Made by a program: the position numbers and the translations under genes. A stretch of DNA of 64,000 nt from Planctomycetota bacterium. Lineage in GTDB: Bacteria > Planctomycetota > Phycisphaerae > Phycisphaerales > UBA5793. The DNA is taken from NCBI GenBank assembly GCA_963205185.1, contig CAUJHZ010000007.1, positions 62,001 to 126,000 on the forward strand, read 5' to 3'. Each line of letters starts with the position of its first letter. Positions within the stretch are counted from its first letter, which is position 1. The notes under the pieces were generated by a model. It was not told the DNA's origin. It was given only the letters and a program-made list of their open reading frames with translations, and ran no database searches. Shown here in pieces: positions 27,817 through 37,160 of this stretch.

Positions 27817-29013
27817 TTACTCAAACTGGTGCCAGTCGGCGTTGCTGATCTTGCACGACGTCGGCTGCACCGCCTGCAGTCCAATGCTGCGGCCCGAAGC
27901 GCCGGCCGGAACGAATCGAGCAAACGTGCCGTCGCCGTTGGCATCCGTCATGATCGAGCCGGCAATAATCGGCGCGGCCATCTCAACCATCACTCCCGGA
28001 CAGCCGGGCACTTCGCGCGAGCCGTTGGCCATGCTGTAGACGAAGTAGGTTCGGGAGTCGGGCGTCGCGCCGGTGATGGTCCACTGGTTCATCTGGCCGG
28101 CGATGCCAGGCACGGGGCCCGCGAGCACGGCGTCAATCGGAGTGGCGGCCGTCGCCAGCCAGCCGAGCACGCCGCGCGTCATGTCTGCCGCGAAGTCATA
28201 GTCGATGTAGTCGAGCGTATCGACGCTGTCCGTCGAGCGGTGGTAGTGGGGATTGGAGCCCCACTCGTCCTCGATGAGCAGGGCTGCTTCGAAACCTTCC
28301 CACTCGAACGGGGCGTGGTCGCTACGATCCATGGAGCCGTGGTAGATCGGCTCGATTCCAGTCCACTGCGTGAGCGCGTCTCCGAGCGCCTGTTTGCACG
28401 GATCGGATGATGTCCTGCCGTAAATCGAGGCGCGGTTCGCTCCGTCCGGATTGAAAGCGATCATGTCGGTGGAGATCATCCCTCGAATGTCATCGCCGGA
28501 GTGGGACTGCGCGTACGCCTTGGAGCCGTAGAGACCCTGCTCCTCGCGATCAAAGGCGACGAGCACGATGGTGGCTTCGAAACGGTGCGATGCGATGACG
28601 CGGGCCAGTTCCATCACGCAGGCCGTGCCGCTGCCATTATCATCGGCGCCGGGTGTGTTAGCCGAATCGAAGTGCGCGCCGACGATGTAGATCTGCTCGG
28701 GCCGGACGTAGCCCTCGTGGACTCCGACGACGTTGTAGTAGGTGCCGCCGTATTCGAACGGCTCGAGCGAAGTCGAGAGGCCGAGGGACTGGAAGTGGTC
28801 GAAGATGTTCTGGCGCGCGAGGTCGTGCTCGGGGCCGTAGCCGCGACTCTGGCCCATGTGCGTGTAGAGCAGATCGTCGAGGTAATGCCGGTAGGTCGCG
28901 GCGCTGACCTGGGCGACGAGTTCATCGACCGGTCCGGCGAGAGTGGCCGGCGCGGCGAGCCAGGTGGTGGTGCAGGCGAGCAGGGCAAGGGTGAAGTGTC
29001 GGTACGCGCGCAT
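27817..29013 (-). CDS. Exported M28-family zinc aminopeptidase
   Basis: Secreted metallopeptidase of 398 residues with a signal peptide (about 1-26). The M28 ligands are visible: the His and Asp of GAHFDSANTPGADDNGSG, the Glu pair of FDREEQG, the Asp of STDMIAFNPDG and the late His of NPHYHRSTDSVDTLDY. A C-terminal beta-rich domain (about 300-398), with a TDANGDGTF-type motif, may aid cell-surface or substrate binding. ATG 29013 is chosen because GAAGGAGG ends 5 nt before it. A TATATT box (29063-29068, minus strand) is a possible -10. Likely supplies amino acids from extracellular peptides, which suits its neighbour CstA. Confidence 0.88.
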   Translation of the reverse strand: MRAYRHFTLALLACTTTWLAAPATLAGPVDELVAQVSAATYRHYLDDLLYTHMGQSRGYGPEHDLARQNIFDHFQSLGLSTSLEPFEYGGTYYNVVGVHEGYVRPEQIYIVGAHFDSANTPGADDNGSGTACVMELARVIASHRFEATIVLVAFDREEQGLYGSKAYAQSHSGDDIRGMISTDMIAFNPDGANRASIYGRTSSDPCKQALGDALTQWTGIEPIYHGSMDRSDHAPFEWEGFEAALLIEDEWGSNPHYHRSTDSVDTLDYIDYDFAADMTRGVLGWLATAATPIDAVLAGPVPGIAGQMNQWTITGATPDSRTYFVYSMANGSREVPGCPGVMVEMAAPIIAGSIMTDANGDGTFARFVPAGASGRSIGLQAVQPTSCKISNADWHQFE

Positions 29014-29186
29014 GTGGCCTCCTTCGAGTTGGTGTGCCGATCGCCGCCTCAAATACATGACTAATATATCCGATTTTCCGATGGCGTGCCGGGGTTTGAT
29101 GCGGGGCGGTTTCCCTGTTTTCGTTCCGGCCTGCCGTCGGGCGGCGAAATCGCCACTCGCGCCTGCTTCACCTACCCTTGGCTCTC

Positions 29187-31211
29187 ATGATCATCACCGC
29201 CCAATGGCTCAACGAGTACCTGGATCGCCCGCTGGAAGTCGATGCCCTGATCGACGCCCTGGCCGGGGCAGGCTTCGGCTGCGAATCACGGGAAGACCTG
29301 CCAGGCGGCGACACCCGCCTGGACATCGAGATCACTTCCAATCGCGGGGATTGCGTCAGCGTGGTCGGCCTGGCCCGCGAGGCCGCGGCCGTGACCGGCC
29401 GGCAGCTTCGTCTTCCCCAACTCTCAGGGGCCATACCACAGTCCGCATCTGCAGCGTCCGTTGAGAATATCGAGCACGACCTCTGTCCGTACTACAGCGC
29501 CCGCGTCATTCGCGGCGTCAGGGTCGGCCCGAGTCCCGACTGGCTGCGGCAGCGCATCGAGTCGATCGGCCAGCGCAGCGTGAGCAACGTCGTCGACATC
29601 ACCAACTTCATACTCTTTGAACTCGGTCAGCCGCTGCACGCATTTGACCTGGCGAAACTGCGCGGTCTGAAGGTCGTCGTGCGACGGGCCCGCACGGGTG
29701 AAACCATGATCGCCATCGACGGCTCCAAACTGATGCTTGACGAATCGATGCTCGCTATCGCCGACGGGCAGCGGCCCGTGGCTCTGGCCGGCGTAATGGG
29801 CGGGCTGGAGACCGAGGTCAGCAGCACTACGACCGACATCGTCCTCGAGGCCGCGTCGTTCAGCGGCGCCAGCGTGCGCACCACAAGCCGGCGACTCAAA
29901 CTCATGTCGCCATCGAGTTATCGCTTCGAGCGCGGCGTGCACCCGGCGACGGTCGCCGCAGCCGCGGACCGCGCCGCGGCGATGATTGCAGAAATCTGTG
30001 GCGGCTCGTGGGATGGAAACGCCACCGTGGCCGCCGCCCCTATGCCCGAACAGCCCGTCGTGACCATGCGATGCGAGCGATGCCGGCAGGTGGCAGGTAT
30101 CGACATCGACGCCGGGGAGATGGTCAGTGTTCTTGCGCGGCTTGGGCTGAATCCCGAGTTGAGCGGCGACAATTCCCGCATCGAGTGCACGATCGCGCCG
30201 CATCGACTCGATCTGACGCGCGAGATCGATCTGATCGAGGAAGTCGTGCGGGTTTACGGCCTCGATCGCATCGCGCCGCGCGAGCGGATCGAGATCGACG
30301 TCGTTGGACTTCAGGAATCGGTGCAGCGCCGCCGAACGGTCGAGCAGGCGCTTACGGCGAGCGGTTTCTTCGAAGTCGTGACATTTTCATTCCTGCCGAT
30401 GAAGGACGCGGAGGCGTTTCTGCATCCCGGCTTCGAACTGCTCACTTTGCAGGATGATCGCCGCAGGGCCGAGCCGGCGCTTCAGGCGAGCGTCCTGCCC
30501 GGCCTGCTGCGCTGCCGCAAGCGCAACCAGGATCTCGGCCAGAAAGAAATGCGCCTCTTTGAGAAGGCGGCGTGCTTCGCGACGATCGATGGGAAAAAGG
30601 TCGAGCAGGTCATGCTCGGCCTGTGTCTCGACGCGACGGATCGGCAGCAGGGGCTGCGCGCCATGCGCAGCGCGCTTGATGCCGTCGCGACGGCTCTGCT
30701 CGGACCAGCCGGGTCGGTGCGCGTCGCCGCCGAGGACGTCTCGTGGTTCGAGCCGGGCGCGGGGGCGGTGGTGAGCATCGGCGATACGCGGTTGGGCATT
30801 ATGGGGCTTCTGAGCAGTCGTCAGCAGGCCGGCTTCGATCTCGAAACGCCGCTGATCGTCGCCGAACTCAACTTCGACGCTCTGCTCGGGCTCGAGCGCG
30901 CAGAGAAGGCGGTAGAGACCCTCTCGACCTATCCCTCAATCCAGCGGGATTTGTCGCTCGTCGTCGAAGAGGCGGTGCCTTGGACGCAAATCGAGAGCGG
31001 CGTCGAAACACTCCGGCTGGCGAATCTCGAGTCGATTCGGTTCGTGGGTGCTTATCGGGGCAAGCCCATCGAAAAGGGTCGAAAGAGCGTGACGCTGCGC
31101 CTGACGTTCCGCGATTCCAGTCGAACGCTTCGCCACGATGAAGTTGACCCCCAGATCGCGTCGGTCGTGGCGGAAATGGGCCGGCGGGTGGGAGCGGTTT
31201 TGCGCGAATAG
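29187..31211 (+). CDS. pheT: Phenylalanyl-tRNA synthetase beta subunit lacking the tRNA-binding OB domain
   Basis: Beta subunit of PheRS, 674 residues instead of about 800. The N terminus runs directly from the first helix (AQWLNEYLDRPLEVDAL) into LDIEITSNRGDCVSVVGLARE, so the EMAP-type OB domain (about residues 40-150 in E. coli PheT) is absent. The B3/B4 editing region (about 110-270), B5, the catalytic-like core and the C-terminal FDX-ACB anticodon-binding domain (about 582-674, YPSIQRDLSLVVEE) are present. The ATG at 29187 gives the native start. pheS is not adjacent. Confidence 0.93.
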   Translation: MIITAQWLNEYLDRPLEVDALIDALAGAGFGCESREDLPGGDTRLDIEITSNRGDCVSVVGLAREAAAVTGRQLRLPQLSGAIPQSASAASVENIEHDLCPYYSARVIRGVRVGPSPDWLRQRIESIGQRSVSNVVDITNFILFELGQPLHAFDLAKLRGLKVVVRRARTGETMIAIDGSKLMLDESMLAIADGQRPVALAGVMGGLETEVSSTTTDIVLEAASFSGASVRTTSRRLKLMSPSSYRFERGVHPATVAAAADRAAAMIAEICGGSWDGNATVAAAPMPEQPVVTMRCERCRQVAGIDIDAGEMVSVLARLGLNPELSGDNSRIECTIAPHRLDLTREIDLIEEVVRVYGLDRIAPRERIEIDVVGLQESVQRRRTVEQALTASGFFEVVTFSFLPMKDAEAFLHPGFELLTLQDDRRRAEPALQASVLPGLLRCRKRNQDLGQKEMRLFEKAACFATIDGKKVEQVMLGLCLDATDRQQGLRAMRSALDAVATALLGPAGSVRVAAEDVSWFEPGAGAVVSIGDTRLGIMGLLSSRQQAGFDLETPLIVAELNFDALLGLERAEKAVETLSTYPSIQRDLSLVVEEAVPWTQIESGVETLRLANLESIRFVGAYRGKPIEKGRKSVTLRLTFRDSSRTLRHDEVDPQIASVVAEMGRRVGAVLRE

Positions 31212-31247
31212 CGCGGCTCGGATCGAACCCGGCCGGCCGAATGGCGG

Positions 31248-31253
31248 TATACT
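31248..31253 (+). promoter_or_regulatory. TATACT -10 box for the small lipoprotein gene
   Basis: TATACT within GGCGGTATACTCG, 112 nt before the lipoprotein start, in a gap after pheT; no clear -35. Transcription from about 31260 would give a roughly 105-nt leader and end at the terminator at 31625-31654. Confidence 0.35.
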
Positions 31254-31365
31254 CGTCCAGATTGCAAACAGCATTCCACCGCCGGCGCTTGGGGCGCCGC
31301 GCAGTTGCGGATGCGTCAGCCGCCTGATCCGATGAGGTGGGGCGGACCAGAAGGAGTTGACTCCC

Positions 31366-31593
31366 ATGAAGAAGATGTTCCTGATCGGCGCCTCGGTGGC
31401 GTGCTTTGCGTTCATTGGCTGCAGCAGCAACGACAAGGACGTGGCCATGTCCGAGACGTCCGATTCGTGCTGCGCCAAGGCCGAGCCCTGCGATGACTGC
31501 GCCGAAGCCAAGGCCAGCCCCGCTGTGGTCGGCGAGAAGTCGCACTGCGAAGGCCAGACCGGCGAGTGCCCCTTCAGCAAGAGCGAGAACTGA
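31366..31593 (+). CDS. Small cysteine-rich lipoprotein
   Basis: A 75-residue exported lipoprotein. The signal peptide ends in a lipobox FAFIGC with the lipidated cysteine at residue 19. The mature part holds further cysteines in CC, CDDC and C-x7-C patterns among acidic residues, suggesting metal binding or disulfides. AAGGAG (31351-31356) lies 9 nt before the ATG; a strong terminator follows, so it is a single-gene unit. Function unknown. Confidence 0.75.
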   Translation: MKKMFLIGASVACFAFIGCSSNDKDVAMSETSDSCCAKAEPCDDCAEAKASPAVVGEKSHCEGQTGECPFSKSEN

Positions 31594-31624
31594 TTCGATC
31601 TGCACATTTGACCTGATTTGTCTG

Positions 31625-31654
31625 AGACCGCCCGGCCCGCGCCGGGCGGTCTTT
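31625..31654 (+). terminator. Rho-independent terminator
   Basis: AGACCGCCCGGC (31625-31636), loop CCGC, GCCGGGCGGTCT (31641-31652): a perfect 12-bp stem followed by TT and the lipoprotein gene upstream by 31 nt. Confidence 0.8.
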
Positions 31655-31681
31655 GCATGCATCGCATAACATCGCACGCGC

Positions 31682-31930
31682 ATGGCCGAGTACCGCGCCA
31701 AACCCGGACAGGAAGACCGTCACGGCGAGATGACGGGCGCCATCTCGTTCAACATGATCTTCGTCATGGGGCCGCTGATTGTCTGGTGCGTCATTCTCGG
31801 GCCGATCTGGTTCGAACTGAAGTGGACGCTGATCATCGGCCTCTCGATGGGCGTGGTGTTGACACTGATCGGCATGCCGCTCAGTCGATGGGCTTGGGCG
31901 CGATTCAGCGATTGGTCCGATCGCGTCTAG
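31682..31930 (+). CDS. Small two-segment membrane protein
   Basis: An 82-residue protein with a hydrophilic N terminus and two membrane segments (about 22-42 and 47-68). Unknown family. It starts 28 nt after the terminator at 31654 and overlaps the convergent YcaQ-type gene by 4 nt at the stop. Confidence 0.55.
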   Translation: MAEYRAKPGQEDRHGEMTGAISFNMIFVMGPLIVWCVILGPIWFELKWTLIIGLSMGVVLTLIGMPLSRWAWARFSDWSDRV

Positions 31931-33186
31931 GCGTCCAGCCGTTTGCTTCTGCTGACGCTGGTGCGGCCGATCGACCATGAGTCTGCCCCGACAAACCGCG
32001 CGAGACGATCGATGGCGGCTTCAACTCGACTGGCCATCGATTCGCTGACATCCACATCCGGCTCCCACCACAGCCGTGCGATGCGCAACACTCCCTTGTC
32101 GCGATGGAACTTGGGATCGACCCGAGCCACAAGCCGATCGCCGTCGAGTACCGGCATGACGTAATAGCCAAAGCGGCGCTTCGCCTCGGGCACGAACGCC
32201 TCAAAGCGGTAATCGAAATTGAAAAGCCGACCCGCGCGAGCCCGGTCGCGCAGCACCGGGTCGAACGGGCACAGCAGCCGGGCCCGCCGGGGCGGCCGCG
32301 ATGCGCCTTCGAGACGGGCTTGCCAGTCGTGCAGTGCCACCGAGAGGCGCGGCTTGGAATCATCCGCAGGTTGCACCTCGACCGGGACGGCGCGACCGGC
32401 GCGAAGCGCGCCATCGCACCATGCGCGAGCCTCGGCGATGGAGATCGCGTTCCAGAACCTGGAGAGTTCGCTGGGTGTCGCGCAGCCGAGGCGCTCCAGC
32501 GCCGTGCCGCAGGCCCACTCGATCTGCTCGTCACAAGTGGGCGGCGCGGCTTGCGTGATTTCGCCCAGCACGCGCGGCGCCAGGTCGTAGACCTTCTGAA
32601 ACCGGTCCCGCCGCGCGATGAGCAGATCGCCGGTCCGCCAAAGGTGCTCGAGCGCGGCTTTCTGCGGCTTCCAGCCCCACCACGCGCCGGATTCCCCCTG
32701 GCGATCGTGCTCGAAATCGCGCGACAGCAGCGGTCCTTCCGCGGCGATGCGATCGCGCACATGCGCGACGACTTCGCCAAACTTCGGGCCCATGCGCTCG
32801 CGCCACCACTTGCCGGTGCGCTGGCGATTGAAGCGCGGCAGCCAGTGGCGGTACCACTTCGTCGGAATGAGCGACGCGTCGTGCGTCCAGTGCTCGAAGA
32901 GCAGGCGGTCCTGTTCGACGAGGCGGTCGAGCATGGCCGGCCGAAACCGGTCGAGACGCGAAGCGAGGATGAGGTAGTGCGCGCGATCGACGATGTTGAT
33001 CGAATCGATCTGCACAAAGCCCATGCGTTCGACGAGTTCGTACAAGCGCGAGGCGTCGGCAGCGCCCGTGGGCGCGGCGACGAGGCCCTGCGCGTCGAGC
33101 AGCAATAGGCGCGCCTGTGGGGCAGTGATCTTCTGGTGTCGGCGATGCTGACCGGGCGACATGGCGGAGATTAGCATCGGGGTCAT
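31927..33186 (-). CDS. YcaQ/AlkX-family DNA glycosylase (HTH_42 superfamily)
   Basis: A 419-residue DNA repair protein of the winged-helix HTH_42 family; the characterised members remove alkylated bases or unhook interstrand crosslinks. The diagnostic stretch MGFVQIDSINIVDRAHYLIL carries the Q-x-D motif of the YcaQ (AlkX) branch, rather than the Q-x-Q of AlkZ. A C-terminal YYVMPVLDGDRLVARVDPKFHRDKG region matches family members. Start uncertain among Met 1, 4 and 9. Divergent to the antiporter gene. Confidence 0.85.
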   Translation of the reverse strand: MTPMLISAMSPGQHRRHQKITAPQARLLLLDAQGLVAAPTGAADASRLYELVERMGFVQIDSINIVDRAHYLILASRLDRFRPAMLDRLVEQDRLLFEHWTHDASLIPTKWYRHWLPRFNRQRTGKWWRERMGPKFGEVVAHVRDRIAAEGPLLSRDFEHDRQGESGAWWGWKPQKAALEHLWRTGDLLIARRDRFQKVYDLAPRVLGEITQAAPPTCDEQIEWACGTALERLGCATPSELSRFWNAISIAEARAWCDGALRAGRAVPVEVQPADDSKPRLSVALHDWQARLEGASRPPRRARLLCPFDPVLRDRARAGRLFNFDYRFEAFVPEAKRRFGYYVMPVLDGDRLVARVDPKFHRDKGVLRIARLWWEPDVDVSESMASRVEAAIDRLARFVGADSWSIGRTSVSRSKRLDA

Positions 33187-33285
33187 GCGAGTCGAGCCCG
33201 CGGGATGCGCCGGCGAGCGCGGCTATCCTTGCCTTCACTCACGACCACGCGGCCACACGCGACCAGGAGAGAGTTCAACGTCGAG

Positions 33286-34293
33286 ATGCTGGTTCCGCTG
33301 CTGCTGCTCATTCTCGGGCTGGTGATGCTGATCGTCGGGGGCGATCTGCTCGTGCGCGGCGCCTCCACGATGGCGCGCGTCCTGGGCGTCTCTGAACTGG
33401 TGGTTGGTCTCACGGTCGTCGCGTTCGGGACCAGCGCGCCTGAACTGGCCGTGAACGTGCTTGCGGCCTGGGAGGACAAGGGCGACATCTCGTTTGGCAA
33501 CATCGTCGGGAGCAACATCGCCAACATCGGGCTCATCCTTGGCATCGCCGCGCTGATTCGGCCGCTGCAGATCCGCAGCCAGGTCATTCGCCGCGAACTG
33601 CCCATGAAGCTATTGGCCACGATCGCCGTGTGCGTGATGGCGGCCGACGAGTGGCTCCGCGGCAGCGGCGGCGCGTTCGATCGCAGCGACGGGCTCATCA
33701 TGCTCCTGCTGTTCTGCGTTTTTCTTTACTACACCGCGGCCGAGGTGCTCTACAAGTCGAGTCCGGAGGATTCGATCCGAACCGAATCGGCGGAAGTGCT
33801 CGAGTACGTTGCGCCAGAGAGCAAAGACGGCTCGCTGGTCGTGAGCGCCGCCATGGCCATCGTCGGCCTGGGGCTGCTGATCGGCGGCGGGCAGGTGACG
33901 GTGGAGCAGGCGACGAACCTGGCGCTGTCTTTCGGTGTGCCGCAGGTCGTCGTCGGGCTGACGCTCGTGGCCGTGGGCACCAGCCTGCCGGAACTGGTCA
34001 CGTCGGTCGTGGCGGTCTACCGGGGCCAGTCCGACATCGCCGTGGGCAACGTGATCGGCTCGAACATCTTCAATCTGCTGCTCATCATGGGAGTGAGTTC
34101 AGCCGTTCGACCCATTCCGGTTCCGGATGGCGGGTGGTTCGATCTCATCTGGCTTGGCGCGCTGTCGCTGATTCTCGTGCCGATGGTGCTCACGGCCAAC
34201 CAGCGCCTGATCCGGCGCGAAGGGCTCATCCTGCTGCTCGCGTACGCGGCGTACATCTCCTGGCGTGTGCTCCTGGTGCTCAATGGAAGCTGA
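33286..34293 (+). CDS. CaCA-family calcium/sodium antiporter (YrbG-like)
   Basis: Inner-membrane cation/Ca2+ exchanger of 335 residues with about ten membrane segments in two inverted halves. Each half carries the alpha-repeat: VVAFGTSAPELAVNVLA...GNIVGSNIANIGLIL and LVAVGTSLPELVTSVVA...GNVIGSNIFNLLLIM. The ATG at 33286 begins right before the first helix; AGGAGA lies 16 nt upstream, farther than usual. RarD follows 12 nt after the stop. Confidence 0.92.
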   Translation: MLVPLLLLILGLVMLIVGGDLLVRGASTMARVLGVSELVVGLTVVAFGTSAPELAVNVLAAWEDKGDISFGNIVGSNIANIGLILGIAALIRPLQIRSQVIRRELPMKLLATIAVCVMAADEWLRGSGGAFDRSDGLIMLLLFCVFLYYTAAEVLYKSSPEDSIRTESAEVLEYVAPESKDGSLVVSAAMAIVGLGLLIGGGQVTVEQATNLALSFGVPQVVVGLTLVAVGTSLPELVTSVVAVYRGQSDIAVGNVIGSNIFNLLLIMGVSSAVRPIPVPDGGWFDLIWLGALSLILVPMVLTANQRLIRREGLILLLAYAAYISWRVLLVLNGS

Positions 34294-34305
34294 CCGCGCT
34301 GCGCC

Positions 34306-35241
34306 ATGAGTGACGCAGCCGCTGACTCTCTGGTTTCCAGAAGCGATGCCGCGGCGCGGGCTCGCGCGGGCGTCGCCTACGGCCTTGCGGCCTACCTCTG
34401 GTGGGGCGTGGCCCCGCTCTATTTCAAGATCATCGTCGCCCGCGCGCCTGGCCGTGAGGTTCTGGCGCATCGCATTCTCTGGTCCGCGGTGTTTCTTGTC
34501 TCGCTCGTGCTCATCCGCCGGCAGGGGCCGGTCTTGTGGCGGGTGCTCTTTCGCACGCCGCGCGTGCTCGTCGTGCTCGTGGGAACGGCGGCGCTGATCT
34601 GCGTCAACTGGTACCTCTTTATCTGGGTCCACGAAACGGGCCAGGTGCTGCAGGCGAGCCTGGGTTACTTCATCAACCCGCTCATCAGCGTGGCGATGGG
34701 CTATCTCATTCTCGGCGAGCGCCTTCGGCGCCTGCAGGTGTTGGCCGTGGCGATTGCGGCCGTCGGCGTGATCTACCTCTCCATCGCCTCGCGCGAAGCG
34801 CCCGTCATCGCCCTGGCCCTGGCGTGCACGTTTGCGGCGTACGGCCTGATTCGCAAACTCGTTCCCGTCGAAGCGATGGTCGGGCAGACGGTCGAGACGC
34901 TGCTGCTCGCCCCGCTGTGCATCGGCTATCTCATCTGGACGGGGATGAACGGCGGGGGAGCGTTCGGCGGCGGATCAACGCTCACCGACGCGCTGCTCAT
35001 CGCCGGCGGCGTGATCACCGCGCTGCCGCTGCTGTGGTTCACCTGCGCAGCGCGCCGCCTGCCGCTGGTCACGGTCGGCTTCCTGCAATACCTCGCGCCC
35101 TCGGGCCAGTTCCTGATCGCCTGGCTCATCTTTCACGAACCACTGAGCACGCCCCGGCTCGTGTGCTTTGTCATCATCTGGATCGCCCTGGCAGTCTATT
35201 CGTTTGACGCGATTCGAGGCGCAAGAACAAAGCCCAGGTAA
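34306..35241 (+). CDS. rarD: RarD-type EamA-family transporter
   Basis: Ten-segment drug/metabolite transporter of 311 residues. YGLAAYLWWGVAPLYFK at the first helix and the VLAHRILWSAVF and NWYLFIWV...QASLGYFINPL segments are characteristic of RarD. The substrate is not established for this protein. Likely co-transcribed with the antiporter. A hairpin overlapping the stop separates it from the convergent ahcY. Confidence 0.88.
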   Translation: MSDAAADSLVSRSDAAARARAGVAYGLAAYLWWGVAPLYFKIIVARAPGREVLAHRILWSAVFLVSLVLIRRQGPVLWRVLFRTPRVLVVLVGTAALICVNWYLFIWVHETGQVLQASLGYFINPLISVAMGYLILGERLRRLQVLAVAIAAVGVIYLSIASREAPVIALALACTFAAYGLIRKLVPVEAMVGQTVETLLLAPLCIGYLIWTGMNGGGAFGGGSTLTDALLIAGGVITALPLLWFTCAARRLPLVTVGFLQYLAPSGQFLIAWLIFHEPLSTPRLVCFVIIWIALAVYSFDAIRGARTKPR

Positions 35242-35255
35242 CGCCTTACCTGGGC
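35224..35255 (-). terminator. Hairpin terminator between rarD and ahcY
   Basis: GCCCAGGTAA (35232-35241), loop CGCC, TTACCTGGGC (35246-35255): a perfect 10-bp stem. On the minus strand it is followed by TTTGTTCTTG, so it should terminate ahcY; on the plus strand the tail is weaker. It includes the rarD stop codon. Confidence 0.6.
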
Positions 35256-35282
35256 CTTGAGTAGAGACCAGCTTGCCACCGC

Positions 35283-36782
35283 TCAATACCGGTAATGCTC
35301 GGGCTTGTATGGCCCTTCGACCGGGACGCCGATGTAGGCGGCCTGCTTATCGGTGAGTTTGGTCAGTTTGGCGCCGAGTTTGCCCAGGTGCAGGCGGGCA
35401 ACCTCTTCATCGAGGATCTTGGGCAGCGTGTACACCTTCTTCTTGTACTGCTGCTGGTTCCGCGCCAGTTCGATCTGCGCGAGCACCTGGTTGGTGAACG
35501 AAGCGCTCATCACAAACGACGGATGGCCCGTCGCGCAGCCGAGGTTGAGCAGGCGGCCTTCGGCGAGAATCAGCACGCTGTGGCCGTCGGGGAAGGTCCA
35601 CATGTCGTACTGCGGCTTGATGTTCGTCTTGCTGATGCCCTTGGTCTTCTTGAGCCCGGCCATGTCGATCTCATTGTCGAAGTGCCCGATGTTGCCGACG
35701 ATGGCTTTGTCTTTCATCCTGGCCATGTGCGCTGCGGTGATGATGTTGAAGTTGCCCGTCGTTGTAATGAAGATGTCGGCCTTGTCCACCCAGTCTTCGA
35801 CGGTGCCGACCTGGTAGCCTTCCATCGCCGCCTGCAGCGCGCAGATGGGATCGATCTCGGCGATCACAATGCGGCAGCCCTGGCCCTTGAGCGCCTGGGC
35901 GCAGCCCTTGCCCACGTCGCCGTAGCCGCAGATCATCGCGACCTTGCCCGAGAGCATGACGTCGGTGGCGCGGTTGAGGCCATCGACAAGCGAGTGGCGG
36001 CAGCCGTAGAGATTGTCGAACTTGCTCTTGGTGACCGAATCGTTGACGTTGATCGCGGGGAAGAGCAGCGTGCCGGCCTTCTGCATCTCGTAGAGGCGAT
36101 GCACGCCGGTGGTCGTTTCTTCCGACACACCTTTGATCTGCGGCGCGATGCGCTTCCACGCGCCGGCGTCGCTGGCGGCGATCTTGCGCAGCAGGTCGAG
36201 AATGACGCCCCATTCCTCGGGATCGTTCTCGGCGTCGAAGTCGGGGATCTTGCCGGCCTTTTCGAATTCGAGTCCTTTGTGGGCCAGCAGCGTCGCGTCG
36301 CCGCCGTCATCGACGATCTGATCGGGGCCGGAGCCATCGGGCCAGAAGATCGCCTGTTCGGTGCACCACCAGTACTCTTCGAGCGTCTCGCCCTTCCACG
36401 CGAACACGGGAACGCCCTTTGGATCGTCAGGCGTGCCGCCGGCTTCGGGCCGGCCGACGACGACTGCGGCCGCGGCGTGATCCTGGGTGCTGAAGATGTT
36501 GCACGAAACCCAGCGCACATCGGCGCCGAGTTCGGTCAGCGTCTCGATGAGCACGGCGGTCTGGACGGTCATGTGCAAGCTGCCCATGATCTTGAGACCC
36601 TTGAGCGGCTTGCTCGGGCCATACTTGGTGCGGCAGGCCATGAGGCCGGGCATCTCGTCCTCGGCGAGCATGATCTCCTTGCGGCCCCACTCGGCGAGAC
36701 TGAGGTCCTTGACCTTGTAGGCGGGGCGGTTGGCAGCCTTGGCGCCGGTGGAACCGGGGCGGGTCGCGATGGCGGTGGTCAT
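35283..36782 (-). CDS. ahcY: S-adenosylhomocysteine hydrolase
   Basis: Cytoplasmic enzyme of 499 residues that splits S-adenosylhomocysteine to adenosine and homocysteine, keeping methylation running. Typical segments: [24 protein letters not shown], the substrate loop [22 protein letters not shown](L)YGCR with the catalytic Lys and Asp, the NAD+ site [14 protein letters not shown], and the C-terminal KPEHYRY with the Lys/Tyr that close the NAD pocket of the neighbour. It carries the roughly 40-residue insert of the long bacterial form. ATG 36782 has AAAGGA 10 nt upstream. Promoter at 36896-36924. Confidence 0.97.
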   Translation of the reverse strand: MTTAIATRPGSTGAKAANRPAYKVKDLSLAEWGRKEIMLAEDEMPGLMACRTKYGPSKPLKGLKIMGSLHMTVQTAVLIETLTELGADVRWVSCNIFSTQDHAAAAVVVGRPEAGGTPDDPKGVPVFAWKGETLEEYWWCTEQAIFWPDGSGPDQIVDDGGDATLLAHKGLEFEKAGKIPDFDAENDPEEWGVILDLLRKIAASDAGAWKRIAPQIKGVSEETTTGVHRLYEMQKAGTLLFPAINVNDSVTKSKFDNLYGCRHSLVDGLNRATDVMLSGKVAMICGYGDVGKGCAQALKGQGCRIVIAEIDPICALQAAMEGYQVGTVEDWVDKADIFITTTGNFNIITAAHMARMKDKAIVGNIGHFDNEIDMAGLKKTKGISKTNIKPQYDMWTFPDGHSVLILAEGRLLNLGCATGHPSFVMSASFTNQVLAQIELARNQQQYKKKVYTLPKILDEEVARLHLGKLGAKLTKLTDKQAAYIGVPVEGPYKPEHYRY

Positions 36783-36895
36783 GGGGAAGAGGTCCTTTCG
36801 AGAGCGTTCTGGTGTGGTTTTCTCGGCGTATCTGGGCGAGTCGGGACAGTCGGGCGGCAATGAGAGAGCCGGCATTCATCCGTTCATCCGGATAG

Positions 36896-36924
36896 AGTGT
36901 AGAAGCAGAATCGGCGGCGGACAA
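36896..36924 (-). promoter_or_regulatory. Sigma-70-like promoter of ahcY
   Basis: On the minus strand TTGTCC (36924-36919), a 17-nt spacer and TACACT (36901-36896). Transcription would start near 36888, giving a leader of about 106 nt. Confidence 0.45.
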
Positions 36925-37023
36925 GGGGTATCTGGATGGGAGGAATCGGCGCCAACCGGCCGTTGCTCGGATCAGCCGCAAAGAGGCACAGAAGGCGCAG
37001 AAAGTCGGAAGGCGTGTGGTTCT

Positions 37024-37157
37024 GGTGCCGTGGTCCAGAGGTCGGCTCTGCGACCGGCGGGCCACGCCGCTGGCGCGGAGGTGGTGCGATGATGTTCGTT
37101 CAACTGCCGCGCGCTCGCATGGCCGGCGCTCGCAGAGCCTTGCTTGACCGTGGCACC
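37024..37157. repeat. Dispersed inverted-repeat unit, copies 2 and 3
   Basis: The left arm (37024-37067, GGTGCCGTGGTCCAGAGG ... GGGCCACGC) is the reverse complement, diverged, of the right arm (37112-37157, CGCTCGCATGGCC ... GACCGTGGCACC). The right arm matches those at 9740-9786 and 37613-37659. Whole unit 134 bp. It ends 3 bp before the stop codon of the small membrane gene. Confidence 0.7.
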
Positions 37158-37160
37158 CGG

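Larger units (their letters stand above)
36783..37160. other. 378-nt gap upstream of ahcY
   Basis: Holds the ahcY leader (about 36783-36888) and promoter (36896-36924), then about 100 nt with no recognised feature, then the inverted-repeat unit at 37024-37157. No protein gene is supported. I looked for an S-adenosylhomocysteine riboswitch in the leader and did not find its consensus. Confidence 0.5.

Noticed and set aside
29178-29186. TTG start three codons upstream of the pheT ATG
   Set aside because: The ATG at 29187 gives the native PheT N terminus (MIITAQWLNEYL); the TTG has no ribosome site.
36783-36888. S-adenosylhomocysteine riboswitch in the ahcY leader
   Set aside because: The leader does not show the conserved GAGGAGCGCU/CAGGCUCGG-type core; only weak local stems are visible.
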